NCBI GenBank assembly: GCA_011391855.1
Contig: JAABPT010000400.1
Location: 1-17,584 of the forward strand
Reading direction: 5' to 3'
Origin: Burkholderiales bacterium
Lineage (GTDB): Bacteria > Pseudomonadota > Gammaproteobacteria > Burkholderiales > Burkholderiaceae_C
DNA length: 17,584 nucleotides
Shown here: one piece after another, positions 1 through 6,341 of the stretch
How positions within the stretch are numbered: position 1 is the first letter of the stretch
How the letters are laid out: each line of letters opens with the position of its first letter
Translations under genes and position numbers: made by a program
The notes under the pieces: generated by a model
What the model was told of the DNA's origin: nothing
Databases searched by the model: none
Seen by the model: the letters and a program-made list of their open reading frames with translations, nothing else

Positions 1-261
1 GATGAAGTCGGTGCCCGGCATCGCCGCCGCCACCTGCGCCGTGGCGTCGCCCATGCCGAAGCCGATCTCCAGCACGTGCGGGGCGTGGCGGCCGAAGGTG
101 GCGTCCAGGTCCAGCGGCTGCGGCGTGAAAGGCAGCAGGTAGCGCGGCCCCAGTTCCTTCAGCGCCCGCTGCTGGCCGGGCCCCATGCGGCCGGCGCGCA
201 GCACGAAACTGCGCACGGCGGCGCGGCGGTCGGGGTCTCGATCGGGTGCTGGCGGGTTCAT
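1..261 (-). CDS. trmB: tRNA (guanine-N7-)-methyltransferase, N-terminal part (runs off the window)
   Basis: Reverse-strand frame starting at ATG 261-259 and still open at base 1, giving the first 87 residues. TrmB methylates G46 of tRNA to m7G using S-adenosylmethionine, in the cytoplasm. Visible: the family's N-terminal block (GRMGPGQQRALKELGPRYLL, residues about 24-43) followed by the Rossmann-fold SAM-binding motif LEIGFGMGDAT (about 65-75), where the family usually has EIGFGxG. The C-terminal two thirds, with the tRNA-contacting residues, lie outside. The gene is divergent from the DUF3047 gene, with 170 bases between the two starts. The call rests on motif recognition; confidence is high because the N-terminal block is characteristic of the family. 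Confidence 0.92.
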   Translation of the reverse strand, partial: MNPPAPDRDPDRRAAVRSFVLRAGRMGPGQQRALKELGPRYLLPFTPQPLDLDATFGRHAPHVLEIGFGMGDATAQVAAAMPGTDFI

Positions 262-274
262 CGGGCGGCGATTG

Positions 275-303
275 TGCCCGGCCATGCCCGGCCATGCCGG
301 GCA
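275..303. repeat. Short tandem repeat with hairpin between divergent genes
   Basis: The 10-base unit GCCCGGCCAT occurs twice back to back (276-285 and 286-295). The second copy continues into an inverted repeat: TGCCCGGC (285-292), a CAT loop, then GCCGGGCA (296-303). It lies between the trmB and DUF3047 starts, so it could affect either leader, but no function can be read from it. Confidence 0.45.
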
Positions 304-431
304 ACATCGGCCACGTGCTCGTGCGCGTGGTTGATGCAGTGGCTCGTTCCGGCCGCGTGGTGCGGGCCGCCGGTTGCCTGCGCGCGCGCAGCGACAATGC
401 GGCGTCGTTCCACTCGTCCCCCCGGGCCACC

Positions 432-1172
432 ATGAGCGCACCGCACCGTTTCGTTCTGCCCTGCCTGGGGCTGGCCTGCTTGACGGCCGGTGCCGCGCCA
501 CCCGAAGCGGGTACGCCCTGCCAGCCCCGCAACCTCGGCTTCGACCAGAAGGAAGCCGGCTGGGCGCACCTGCCGCTGTCCAAGCTGAAGCGCGACACGG
601 CCTACACACTGGTGCAGGACGGCAACCGCACCGGCGTGTTGCGCGCCAGCGCGGACCGGTCGGCCTCGCTCTTCGTGGCGCGTGTGAAGCCCGCGCTGGG
701 CACGCCCATGACGCTGAGCTGGGACTGGAAGACCGACGCGCTGGTGGAAGGCGCCGACAACCGCCAGAAGGACCGCGAAGACGCGCCACTGCGGGTGCTG
801 GTGGCCTTCGACGGCGACGTGGGCACCCTGCCCGACGCGGAACAGAAACGTTTCAGCCGCGCCAAGTCCCTGGCCGGCCGGCAACCCCCCTACGCCGTGC
901 TGATGTATGTCTGGACCGACCAGGTGCCGGTGGGCACGGTCATTCCCTCGGCACACACGAGCCAGGTCAAGATGCTGGCCGTGGCCTCGGGCCCGTCCGG
1001 TCTGGGCGCGTGGCAGACCGTGCAGCGCAACGTGGCCGAGGACTACCGGCGTGCCTATGGCGCCGAGCCGGGCCCCGTGGTGGGTGTCGCGGTGATGACC
1101 GATACCGACAATACCGGCACCCAGGCCGTGGGCCAGTACGCCGGCCTGCGCATGACCTGCCCGGGCCAATGA
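432..1172 (+). CDS. Exported DUF3047 family protein
   Basis: 246 residues. The ATG at 432 was chosen over an earlier in-frame start at 246 because it begins a convincing signal peptide (MSAPHRFVLPCLGLACLTAG, cleavage near residues 20-22) and the upstream codons look non-coding. The mature part carries the pattern I associate with DUF3047: a WDWK strand (97-100), a DREDAPLRVLVAF segment (114-126), YVWTD (159-163), RNVAEDYRRAYG (199-210) and MTDTDNTG (222-229). The many conserved acidic residues and Asn suggest a ligand- or metal-binding beta-rich fold, but the family has no established function that I know of. Its stop overlaps the start of the phospholipase D gene (ATGA at 1169-1172), so the two are probably co-translated and may act together at the envelope. 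Confidence 0.85.
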   Translation: MSAPHRFVLPCLGLACLTAGAAPPEAGTPCQPRNLGFDQKEAGWAHLPLSKLKRDTAYTLVQDGNRTGVLRASADRSASLFVARVKPALGTPMTLSWDWKTDALVEGADNRQKDREDAPLRVLVAFDGDVGTLPDAEQKRFSRAKSLAGRQPPYAVLMYVWTDQVPVGTVIPSAHTSQVKMLAVASGPSGLGAWQTVQRNVAEDYRRAYGAEPGPVVGVAVMTDTDNTGTQAVGQYAGLRMTCPGQ

Positions 1173-2722
1173 CCATGTGGCGTTGGGTCGTTGTGGTGGT
1201 CACGATGCTGATCACGGGCTGTGCCAGCCTGCCGGCCGAATACGAGCGCAGCGATTCCCAGGCGCTGCACGACACCGCCTCCACCGCGCTGGGCCGGGCC
1301 GGCCGCGAGCCGCTGCAGGCGCATGCCGGCCAGAGCGCCTTCCGCCCGCTGCCCAGCGGGGTGGACGCGCTGGTGGCGCGCATGCTGTTGGCCGACGCGG
1401 CCGAGCGTTCGCTGGACGTGCAGTACTACATCTGGCACGACGACCTGACCGGGCGCCTGTTCGCCCATGCCCTGCTGCGTGCCGCCGACCGCGGCGTGCG
1501 TGTGCGCGTCCTGGTCGACGACGTGGGCACCCAGGCCAACGACGAGACGCTGCTGAGCCTGGACGCGCACCCGCAGATCGAGGTCCGCCTCTTCAACCCG
1601 GTGGCCTCGCGCACCTTCCGCGGCCTGGGCATGCTTTCGGACTTCTCGCGCACCAACCGGCGCATGCACAACAAGGCCTTCGTGGCCGACAACCAGCGCG
1701 CGGTGCTGGGTGGCCGCAATATCGGCGACGAATATTTCGAGGCCAGCGGCGACGTCGCCTTCGGCGATCTGGACGTGCTGACGCTGGGCCCGGTGGTGGC
1801 CGAAGTGTCGAACGCCTTCGACCTGTTCTGGAACGCGCCCATGTCGATCCCCGTCGGCGCACTGACCGGCCGCCTGGGGCAGGCCGCGAGCCTGGACGTG
1901 CTGCGCGAACAGCTTGCTGCCTTCGCCGAAGCGCAGGCCGACAGCCCCTATGTGCGCCAGGCCCGGTCCACCGCGGCGCGGAGCCTGGCGGCCGGAACGG
2001 ACGGCATGTACTGGGGTCGCGGTCATGTGGTGGTCGACGACCCGGCCAAGGTGACGCGGCCGCCCGAAGACAACGAAGGCCACCTGCTGCCGCAGCTGGC
2101 CCGCATCGGCGTGCAGTTGCGCAGCGAACTGCTGATCGTCTCGCCCTATTTCGTCCCGGGCGACGCCGGGGTGGCGGCGCTGAACGCGTTGGTGCAAAGG
2201 GGCGTGCGTGTCACCGTGCTGACCAATTCTCTGGCAGCCACCGACGTGGGCGCGGTCCACGCGGGCTACAAGAAATACCGCGAGCCGCTGCTCGAAGGCG
2301 GCGTGCGGCTGTACGAACTGAAGCCGGGGGCCATCGATTACGCACGCGCCAAGGACGGCAAGCGCCAGATCAGCGGTTCGCGTGCCTCGCTGCATGCCAA
2401 GACCTTCATCTTCGACCGGCGGGCCGTCTTCATCGGCTCGCTGAATCTCGACCCGCGGTCGGCACAACTGAATACTGAAATCGGCGTCGTGGGCGAGAGC
2501 GAGCCCATGGCCAGCGCGCTGGCACGCGGATTCGAGGGTGGCCTGGACAAGGTGGCCTGGCGCGTGGAGCGCGTCGTCGGCACCGATGGTTCGGCGCGCC
2601 TGGTGTGGAACGAGACCACGGCCGAGGGCATGCGGCAGTTGCAGGACGAACCCGAGGTCAGCACCTGGCGCCAATTCGGCGTCTGGTTCCTGGGGCTGCT
2701 GCCGATCGAGTCGCAGCTGTAG
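1169..2722 (+). CDS. Lipoprotein phospholipase D / cardiolipin synthase ClsC-like
   Basis: 517 residues. The N-terminus MTMWRWVVVVVTMLITGCAS has a lipobox (ITGC, Cys18), so lipid anchoring facing the periplasm is predicted. Two phospholipase D HKD motifs are intact: H167-N-K169-x4-D174 followed by GGRNIGDEYF, and H409-A-K411-x4-D416 followed by GSLNLDPRS. These form the bilobal active site that works through a phosphohistidine intermediate. Architecture and length resemble E. coli ClsC (YmdC), which makes cardiolipin from phosphatidylethanolamine and phosphatidylglycerol, but a general phosphodiesterase or other transphosphatidylase is also possible. The start at 1169 overlaps the DUF3047 stop; an alternative ATG at 1175 is two codons in. 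No YmdB-like partner is visible. The C-terminus WFLGLLPIESQL is typical of this group. Confidence 0.88.
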   Translation: MTMWRWVVVVVTMLITGCASLPAEYERSDSQALHDTASTALGRAGREPLQAHAGQSAFRPLPSGVDALVARMLLADAAERSLDVQYYIWHDDLTGRLFAHALLRAADRGVRVRVLVDDVGTQANDETLLSLDAHPQIEVRLFNPVASRTFRGLGMLSDFSRTNRRMHNKAFVADNQRAVLGGRNIGDEYFEASGDVAFGDLDVLTLGPVVAEVSNAFDLFWNAPMSIPVGALTGRLGQAASLDVLREQLAAFAEAQADSPYVRQARSTAARSLAAGTDGMYWGRGHVVVDDPAKVTRPPEDNEGHLLPQLARIGVQLRSELLIVSPYFVPGDAGVAALNALVQRGVRVTVLTNSLAATDVGAVHAGYKKYREPLLEGGVRLYELKPGAIDYARAKDGKRQISGSRASLHAKTFIFDRRAVFIGSLNLDPRSAQLNTEIGVVGESEPMASALARGFEGGLDKVAWRVERVVGTDGSARLVWNETTAEGMRQLQDEPEVSTWRQFGVWFLGLLPIESQL

Positions 2723-2935
2723 CGCCGGCCCGGGCCCGCGGGCGGGGTCCGACTGCCGCGTGCGGCGCGTGAACTACGCCGCACGACCGAGGGAATCCAC
2801 GGGGCCCCGATCGCGAGGTCGGTGCCGCCGGCGCCGGGTCGGCTGCCTACACTGCACGTGCTGCCGCGCTGCGCAGCGTGAACGCGCCCGGCCGTCGCCG
2901 GCGCCGAGCCCGCCGAACCACGAGGAACCGCCGCC

Positions 2936-4498
2936 ATGAAGCCTGCACCTGCCCTGTCCACCCGTCCCTTGCTGCTGGCCCTGGCCGCCGCGGCGGCCCT
3001 CGCCGCCCCGCTGGCTCGGGCGGCCGACACCGCCCGCGTCGTCGTCGCCTACAAGCCGGGGGCCGCGGCGGCGATCCGCGGCGCCGTCTCGGCCGCGCGC
3101 GGCGCGGTGGCGCAGGAGATCTTCGGCATGGACGCGATGGCGGTCGAGGTGCCGACGCAGGCGCTGGCCGGCTTGTCGCGCAACCCGAACGTCGAGTACG
3201 TCGAGGAAGACGCCAAGCGCTACCCGTACGCCAGCGCCACGCCGTCGGACGGCTCGCCGTATCAGACCGGGCAGCTGGTGCCCTACGGCATCACCATGGT
3301 GCAGGCCGACCAGTTCGCCGGCACCGATCTGTCCACCCGAAAGGTCTGCATCATCGACTCGGGCTACAGCCGTGGCCACGAAGATCTGTCGGCCGCCGGC
3401 AACGTGACTGGCGAGTTCGACTCCGGCACCGGCTGGTGGTACACGGACGAGAACCACCACGGCACCCATGTCGCCGGCACGATCTCGGCTCTGAACAACG
3501 CCGGCACCGGCGTCGTCGGCGTTAGCGCCAACGCCACCCTCAAGCTGCACATCGTCAAGGTCTTCGGTGCCGACGGCTGGGCCTATTCGTCGTCGCTCGT
3601 GACCGCCGCGAACAAGTGCAAGGCCGCCGGGGCCCACGTCATCAGCATGTCTCTGGGCGGTTCGGTGTCGAGCCGCACCGAGCAGAACGCGTTCGCCAGC
3701 CTGCTGTCGGGTGGCATCCTGCCGATCGCTGCCGCCGGCAACGGCGGCAACAGCCGCACCTCCTACCCCGCCGGCTACGCCAGCGTCGTATCGGTGGCGG
3801 CGATCGACCAGAACAAGGCCTGGGCGACGTTCTCGCAATACAACAAGGACGTCGAGATCGCGGCGCCGGGCGTCAATGTGCTGTCGACGGTGCCGATGGG
3901 CAGCGGGCGCATGTCGACGCTGACCGTGGGCAGCACGACCTACGTGCCGGGCGCCATGGATGGTTCGCCCGTGGGCAGCGCCACCGGTGCGCTGGCCGAC
4001 TTCGGCCTCGGCGGGACGGCGAGCCCGGGCAGCATGTCGGGCAAGGTCTGCCTGATCCAGCGCGGCACCTACGACTTCGCCGTCAAGGTCAGCAACTGCC
4101 AGGCCAGCGGCGGCGTCGGCGCGATCGTCTACAACAACGTCGCCGGCGACTTCTCCGGCACGCTGGGCACGACGGCGACAACGATCCCGTCGGTGACGGC
4201 GTCGCAGGCGGATGGCGCAGCGCTCTTGCAGCGAATCGGCGAGAGCGCGAACCTGGGTGTGGGCTCCTCCAACTACGCCTACTTCGACGGCACCTCGATG
4301 GCCACGCCGCATGTCTCGGCGGTGGCCGCGCTGGTGTGGGCGCAAAACCTGGGGTGCACCGCGTCGCAGCTGCGCACCTCGCTGAACCTGAGCGCGCAGG
4401 ACCTGGGCGCCGCCGGTCGCGACACCAAGTTCGGCTATGGCCTCGTGCAGGCCAAGGCGGCCGACGACCGGATCAAGGCGAACGGCTGCGGCAAGTAA
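2936..4498 (+). CDS. Secreted subtilisin-family (S8) serine protease with PA-domain insert
   Basis: 520 residues; GAGGAA at 2922-2927 is a good ribosome site for the ATG at 2936. The signal peptide covers residues 1-29 (cleavage after ARA). An inhibitor-I9-like propeptide follows (about 34-95, ending NVEYVEEDAKRY). The catalytic triad is Asp141 (IIDSGY), His175 (HHGTHVAGT) and Ser454 (GTSMATPHV), with the oxyanion Asn269 (AAAGNGG). About 140 residues between Asn269 and Ser454 hold a protease-associated (PA) domain (about 345-440, including KVCLIQRGTYDFAVKVSNCQ), which in this class affects substrate access. Cys pairs at 372/388 and in the C-terminal part suggest disulfides in an extracellular enzyme. 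There is no pre-peptidase C-terminal domain or sorting tail; the ORF stops soon after the catalytic domain. It probably degrades extracellular protein. It is monocistronic and ends in the terminator at 4520. Confidence 0.94.
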   Translation: MKPAPALSTRPLLLALAAAAALAAPLARAADTARVVVAYKPGAAAAIRGAVSAARGAVAQEIFGMDAMAVEVPTQALAGLSRNPNVEYVEEDAKRYPYASATPSDGSPYQTGQLVPYGITMVQADQFAGTDLSTRKVCIIDSGYSRGHEDLSAAGNVTGEFDSGTGWWYTDENHHGTHVAGTISALNNAGTGVVGVSANATLKLHIVKVFGADGWAYSSSLVTAANKCKAAGAHVISMSLGGSVSSRTEQNAFASLLSGGILPIAAAGNGGNSRTSYPAGYASVVSVAAIDQNKAWATFSQYNKDVEIAAPGVNVLSTVPMGSGRMSTLTVGSTTYVPGAMDGSPVGSATGALADFGLGGTASPGSMSGKVCLIQRGTYDFAVKVSNCQASGGVGAIVYNNVAGDFSGTLGTTATTIPSVTASQADGAALLQRIGESANLGVGSSNYAYFDGTSMATPHVSAVAALVWAQNLGCTASQLRTSLNLSAQDLGAAGRDTKFGYGLVQAKAADDRIKANGCGK

Positions 4499-4519
4499 GG
4501 CGCGGCGGCGACCCAAGCA

Positions 4520-4543
4520 AAAGGGCCCCGCGCGGGGCCCTTT
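4520..4543. terminator. Symmetric Rho-independent terminator
   Basis: A perfect palindrome: AAAGGGCCCCG, CG, CGGGGCCCTTT. It lies 22 bases after the protease stop and 13 bases beyond the tRNA-Gly 3' end. T-rich sequence flanks it on both strands (TTTGCTTTGT on plus, TTTTGCTT on minus), so it can terminate both the protease mRNA and the convergent tRNA transcript. Confidence 0.85.
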
Positions 4544-4556
4544 GCTTTGTCCTGTC

Positions 4557-4630
4557 TGGAGCGGGTGAAGGGAATCGAACCCTCGTATGAAGCTTGGGAA
4601 GCTGCCGTTCTGCCATTGAACTACACCCGC
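4557..4630 (-). tRNA. tRNA-Gly (anticodon CCC)
   Basis: 74 nt including an encoded CCA (TGG at 4557-4559 on plus). The acceptor stem GCGGGTG pairs with CACCCGC, with discriminator T. The D arm is GTTC-AATGGCA-GAAC. The anticodon loop is TTCCCAA, giving CCC, and the T arm contains GGTTCGATTCC. The anticodon stem GCAGC/GCTTC has one C-U mismatch at pair 28-42, which I believe is usual for the betaproteobacterial isoacceptor. It reads GGG codons, useful in a genome this GC-rich. Confidence 0.95.
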
Positions 4631-4640
4631 AGCGGCGGAA

Positions 4641-4646
4641 ATTCTA
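4641..4646 (-). promoter_or_regulatory. Probable -10 element of the tRNA-Gly promoter
   Basis: TAGAAT on the minus strand (ATTCTA on plus), 10 bases upstream of the mature tRNA 5' end, matches TATAAT at five of six positions. No convincing -35 hexamer is seen at 16-18 bases spacing. The element sits in the loop of a 9-bp inverted repeat (GCGGCGGAA 4632-4640 and TTCCGCCGC 4656-4664). Confidence 0.5.
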
Positions 4647-4712
4647 GCCTGCTCCTTCCGCCGCCGCGCCTGGCGCGATCATTCCCGGCACATCGCGCCG
4701 CCGCCGGCTGGC

Positions 4713-4975
4713 TCACTTGCCCGTGCGCGTCACGCAGACGCCGGCCCAGCTCTCGCGGTCACGGCTTCGAGCATGCTCGCGGAGACGGCCAGCCAGCCGT
4801 TGCGCAGGCCGTGGCGTTCAATGTCCACCGAGGTCACCAGCACACCCGCCGGCGCCCGCGGATCGATCAGCGTGCCGTCCGTTCCGGTCTCGACGACCGA
4901 GTAGATCTTGCGCGTCTGCGCAGCGTGGGCGAAGAAGTCCTGGATCTTCGGGATGGCCAACGACGGTCACCCGCG
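4713..4975 (-). pseudogene. Decayed C-terminal fragment of a paralogue of the 596-aa CXXCH protein
   Basis: The reverse-strand frame from about 4960 to 4730 reads IYSVVETG, TDGTLIDPRAPAGVL, SVDIERHGLRNGWLAVSASM. This aligns with the C-terminal part of the plus-strand protein at 6342-8132 (DPGALLDPEAPAGAVV, IERDGFRGNWLAVNVSM), with about 21 of 38 identities by eye. The final conserved block is in a different frame (RESWAGVCVTRTGK, stop at 4713-4715, versus ETGWAGIYAARFVDY), so a frameshift lies near 4755-4770. Upstream, the frame is closed by TGA, while another frame reads LQTRVTVVGHPEDP (up to about 4980), possibly more of the same gene after another shift. No start codon or N-terminal part is visible. 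It is opposite in orientation to its intact relative. Confidence 0.7.
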
Positions 4976-5100
4976 TCTGCAGCGCCGCGGCTGCGGCATG
5001 TCATGCAGGCGGACCCGGGAATCCCCACCGATACACGCCTGCCCGGCGCCCTGCCGGAAGGGCCCGGTGTTGCGCCAACTCAAGCGGGCGTGTCAATTGG

Positions 5101-5180
5101 AACTGCAAAGGTCTGCTTTTAGTGTCACTTAAGGTTGACTCGTTACAAAACGATTCATCGGCAAACAGAAGAGGTGGACA
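5101..5180 (+). promoter_or_regulatory. AT-rich leader, probable promoter zone of the exported-protein genes
   Basis: 34 of 80 bases are G or C (about 43%), against about 70% for the window; this is the most AT-rich stretch I see here. It contains a -35-like TTGACT at 5135-5140 and a -10-like TACAAA at 5144-5149, but they are not spaced to work together, so no specific promoter is claimed. It precedes the mini-ORF at 5183 and the gene at 5308. The stretch 4976-5100 before it shows nothing recognisable. Confidence 0.35.
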
Positions 5181-5182
5181 GG

Positions 5183-5269
5183 ATGAAACCGAGATCGGCG
5201 GGCCTTCTGGCAGTGCTGATCGGGTTCACCGGTTCAGCCTTCGTGCCGTTGACTGCGGATCCCGCCTGA
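5183..5269 (+). CDS. Signal-peptide-like mini-ORF, 28 residues
   Basis: ATG AAA CCG start with a purine-rich site just upstream (GAGGTGGACAGG). The product begins MKPRSAGLLAVLIGFTGSAF and ends VPLTADPA: a basic n-region, a hydrophobic core and a small-residue end, i.e. almost nothing but a signal peptide. It is in a different frame from the gene at 5308, whose ribosome site begins 26 bases after this stop. It could be a leader peptide, a tiny secreted peptide, or the surviving start of a lost exported protein. It may also be a chance frame; the evidence is the start context and composition only. Confidence 0.35.
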   Translation: MKPRSAGLLAVLIGFTGSAFVPLTADPA

Positions 5270-5307
5270 GATGCTTGGGGTGGGGCCGCCAACTCAAGGA
5301 GAGCGAA

Positions 5308-6216
5308 GTGGCATCGAAGACACTCAAATCGGCAATGTGGTTGACGTTGATTGCGAGCGCGGTGGCAGTGGCTGCGCCGGGTGGCAGCAAGGGCCCGCCC
5401 GCCGACAAGGGAAACAAGCCGACATCCGAGGTCAGCAACAACCTGTCAGTACCGGCGATCCTGGCCGGAGCGGGGAGTAAGTTTGCTATCAACTGCCCTG
5501 CTGGCACCTTTTCGGGCCTGGTACCGCCGACCAAGGACCCGGTTCTCTATCCGTATGAGTGCGCGCCGCCCAAGGATGAAGGCGGCTTGATCTGCGTGGC
5601 TGAGGGTTATTACTACGTCCAGCGCGATGCCGTCTGGCAGGCGCCGTGCATGACCGAATCGCAGCCTGGCATCGCCGTCTCCGGCAAATGGGGAGACAAC
5701 CTCGCGGGCGGCTCCGCGAGCCTGAAGGTCGGCAGCCCGATCCGGGTCGAGTTCCTGCTTCTGGATGCCTCGGGCACCTCGGGAGATAAAGCGGGCTACT
5801 TCGTGATCAAGCTCGAACCGAGCGAACTTGACCGCGAGTCCGACTACGGCCACCTGGCAGGGGTGACGCCGGAGACTGTCTTCACGCCGATCGAATACAC
5901 GGTTAGCGATACGTTCCCAGGCATCGTGTTTGATCCAAGTGCCACACTCAGGATCGAGCGGCTGGACAACGGCGTTCCTGTGAGTCCGGCGGTGTACAAC
6001 GGGATCGCAAGCGGTGAGATCAACGCAACCGGCAAGATCGTGTACGGATACAACCTGAAGGTGCAGGTGGCGGGCACCTACCGCATCACCTACAGCTTCC
6101 CAAGAGTCACTTTGGGTGCATGCAATGCCGGCACGTGCTCCGTGCACGACGCCGTTCTCGAGATCCTGGTCGCAGGCGGGGGCGGTGGCGGCAAGCCGCC
6201 GGGCGCCGGTGAGTAA
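5308..6216 (+). CDS. Exported protein of unknown function with Gly-rich tail, 302 aa
   Basis: The start is set at GTG 5308 because AAGGAGAG (5296-5303) is a strong ribosome site at the right distance and the GTG opens a signal peptide (VASKTLKSAMWLTLIASAVA, cleavage near VAA-PGG). The open frame extends upstream to 4717, but that part overlaps the decayed minus-strand gene and looks non-coding. The mature protein starts with a low-complexity Gly/Lys/Pro linker. It then has SNNLSVPAILAG, a Cys-containing segment, YYYVQRDAVWQAPC and WGDNLAGGS, SPIRVEFLLL, a YGYNLKVQVAGTYRITYSF beta-sandwich-like end, and the tail AGGGGGGKPPGAGE. Its six Cys (including CNAGTC) could form disulfides. I recognise it only as a widespread uncharacterised secreted type; no named domain. 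It lies directly upstream of the CXXCH repeat protein in the same direction. GC is lower (roughly 60-63% in samples) than in the flanking genes. Confidence 0.82.
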   Translation: MASKTLKSAMWLTLIASAVAVAAPGGSKGPPADKGNKPTSEVSNNLSVPAILAGAGSKFAINCPAGTFSGLVPPTKDPVLYPYECAPPKDEGGLICVAEGYYYVQRDAVWQAPCMTESQPGIAVSGKWGDNLAGGSASLKVGSPIRVEFLLLDASGTSGDKAGYFVIKLEPSELDRESDYGHLAGVTPETVFTPIEYTVSDTFPGIVFDPSATLRIERLDNGVPVSPAVYNGIASGEINATGKIVYGYNLKVQVAGTYRITYSFPRVTLGACNAGTCSVHDAVLEILVAGGGGGGKPPGAGE

Positions 6217-6228
6217 CTGAGTCCCCAG

Positions 6229-6283
6229 CCGCCGGCCGAACGCCGGCGGATCCCCTCGGCCGGCTGGTCGCTCCGGCCGGCCG
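6229..6283 (+). repeat. Two consecutive hairpins in the intergenic region
   Basis: CCGCCGGC (6229-6236) pairs with GCCGGCGG (6242-6249) across a 5-base loop. CGGCCGGC (6257-6264) pairs with GCCGGCCG (6276-6283) across an 11-base loop. Neither has a T tract, so they look more like mRNA-stabilising or attenuating structures than full terminators between the 302-aa and 596-aa genes. Confidence 0.5.
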
Positions 6284-6341
6284 GGTGACGCTCTGGGGCA
6301 AGGTCGTTGAATGCGTCCGATCAACAAGACTGGGGGACATC

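Noticed and set aside
2774..4516. Minus-strand open frame of 580 codons opposite the S8 protease
   Set aside because: The protease has an intact catalytic triad and signal peptide; the antisense product is Arg/Gly/Ala low complexity.
4547..5122. Plus-strand frame beginning with GIEPSYEAWEAAVLPLNY
   Set aside because: This is the well-known spurious translation of antisense tRNA-Gly, not a protein.
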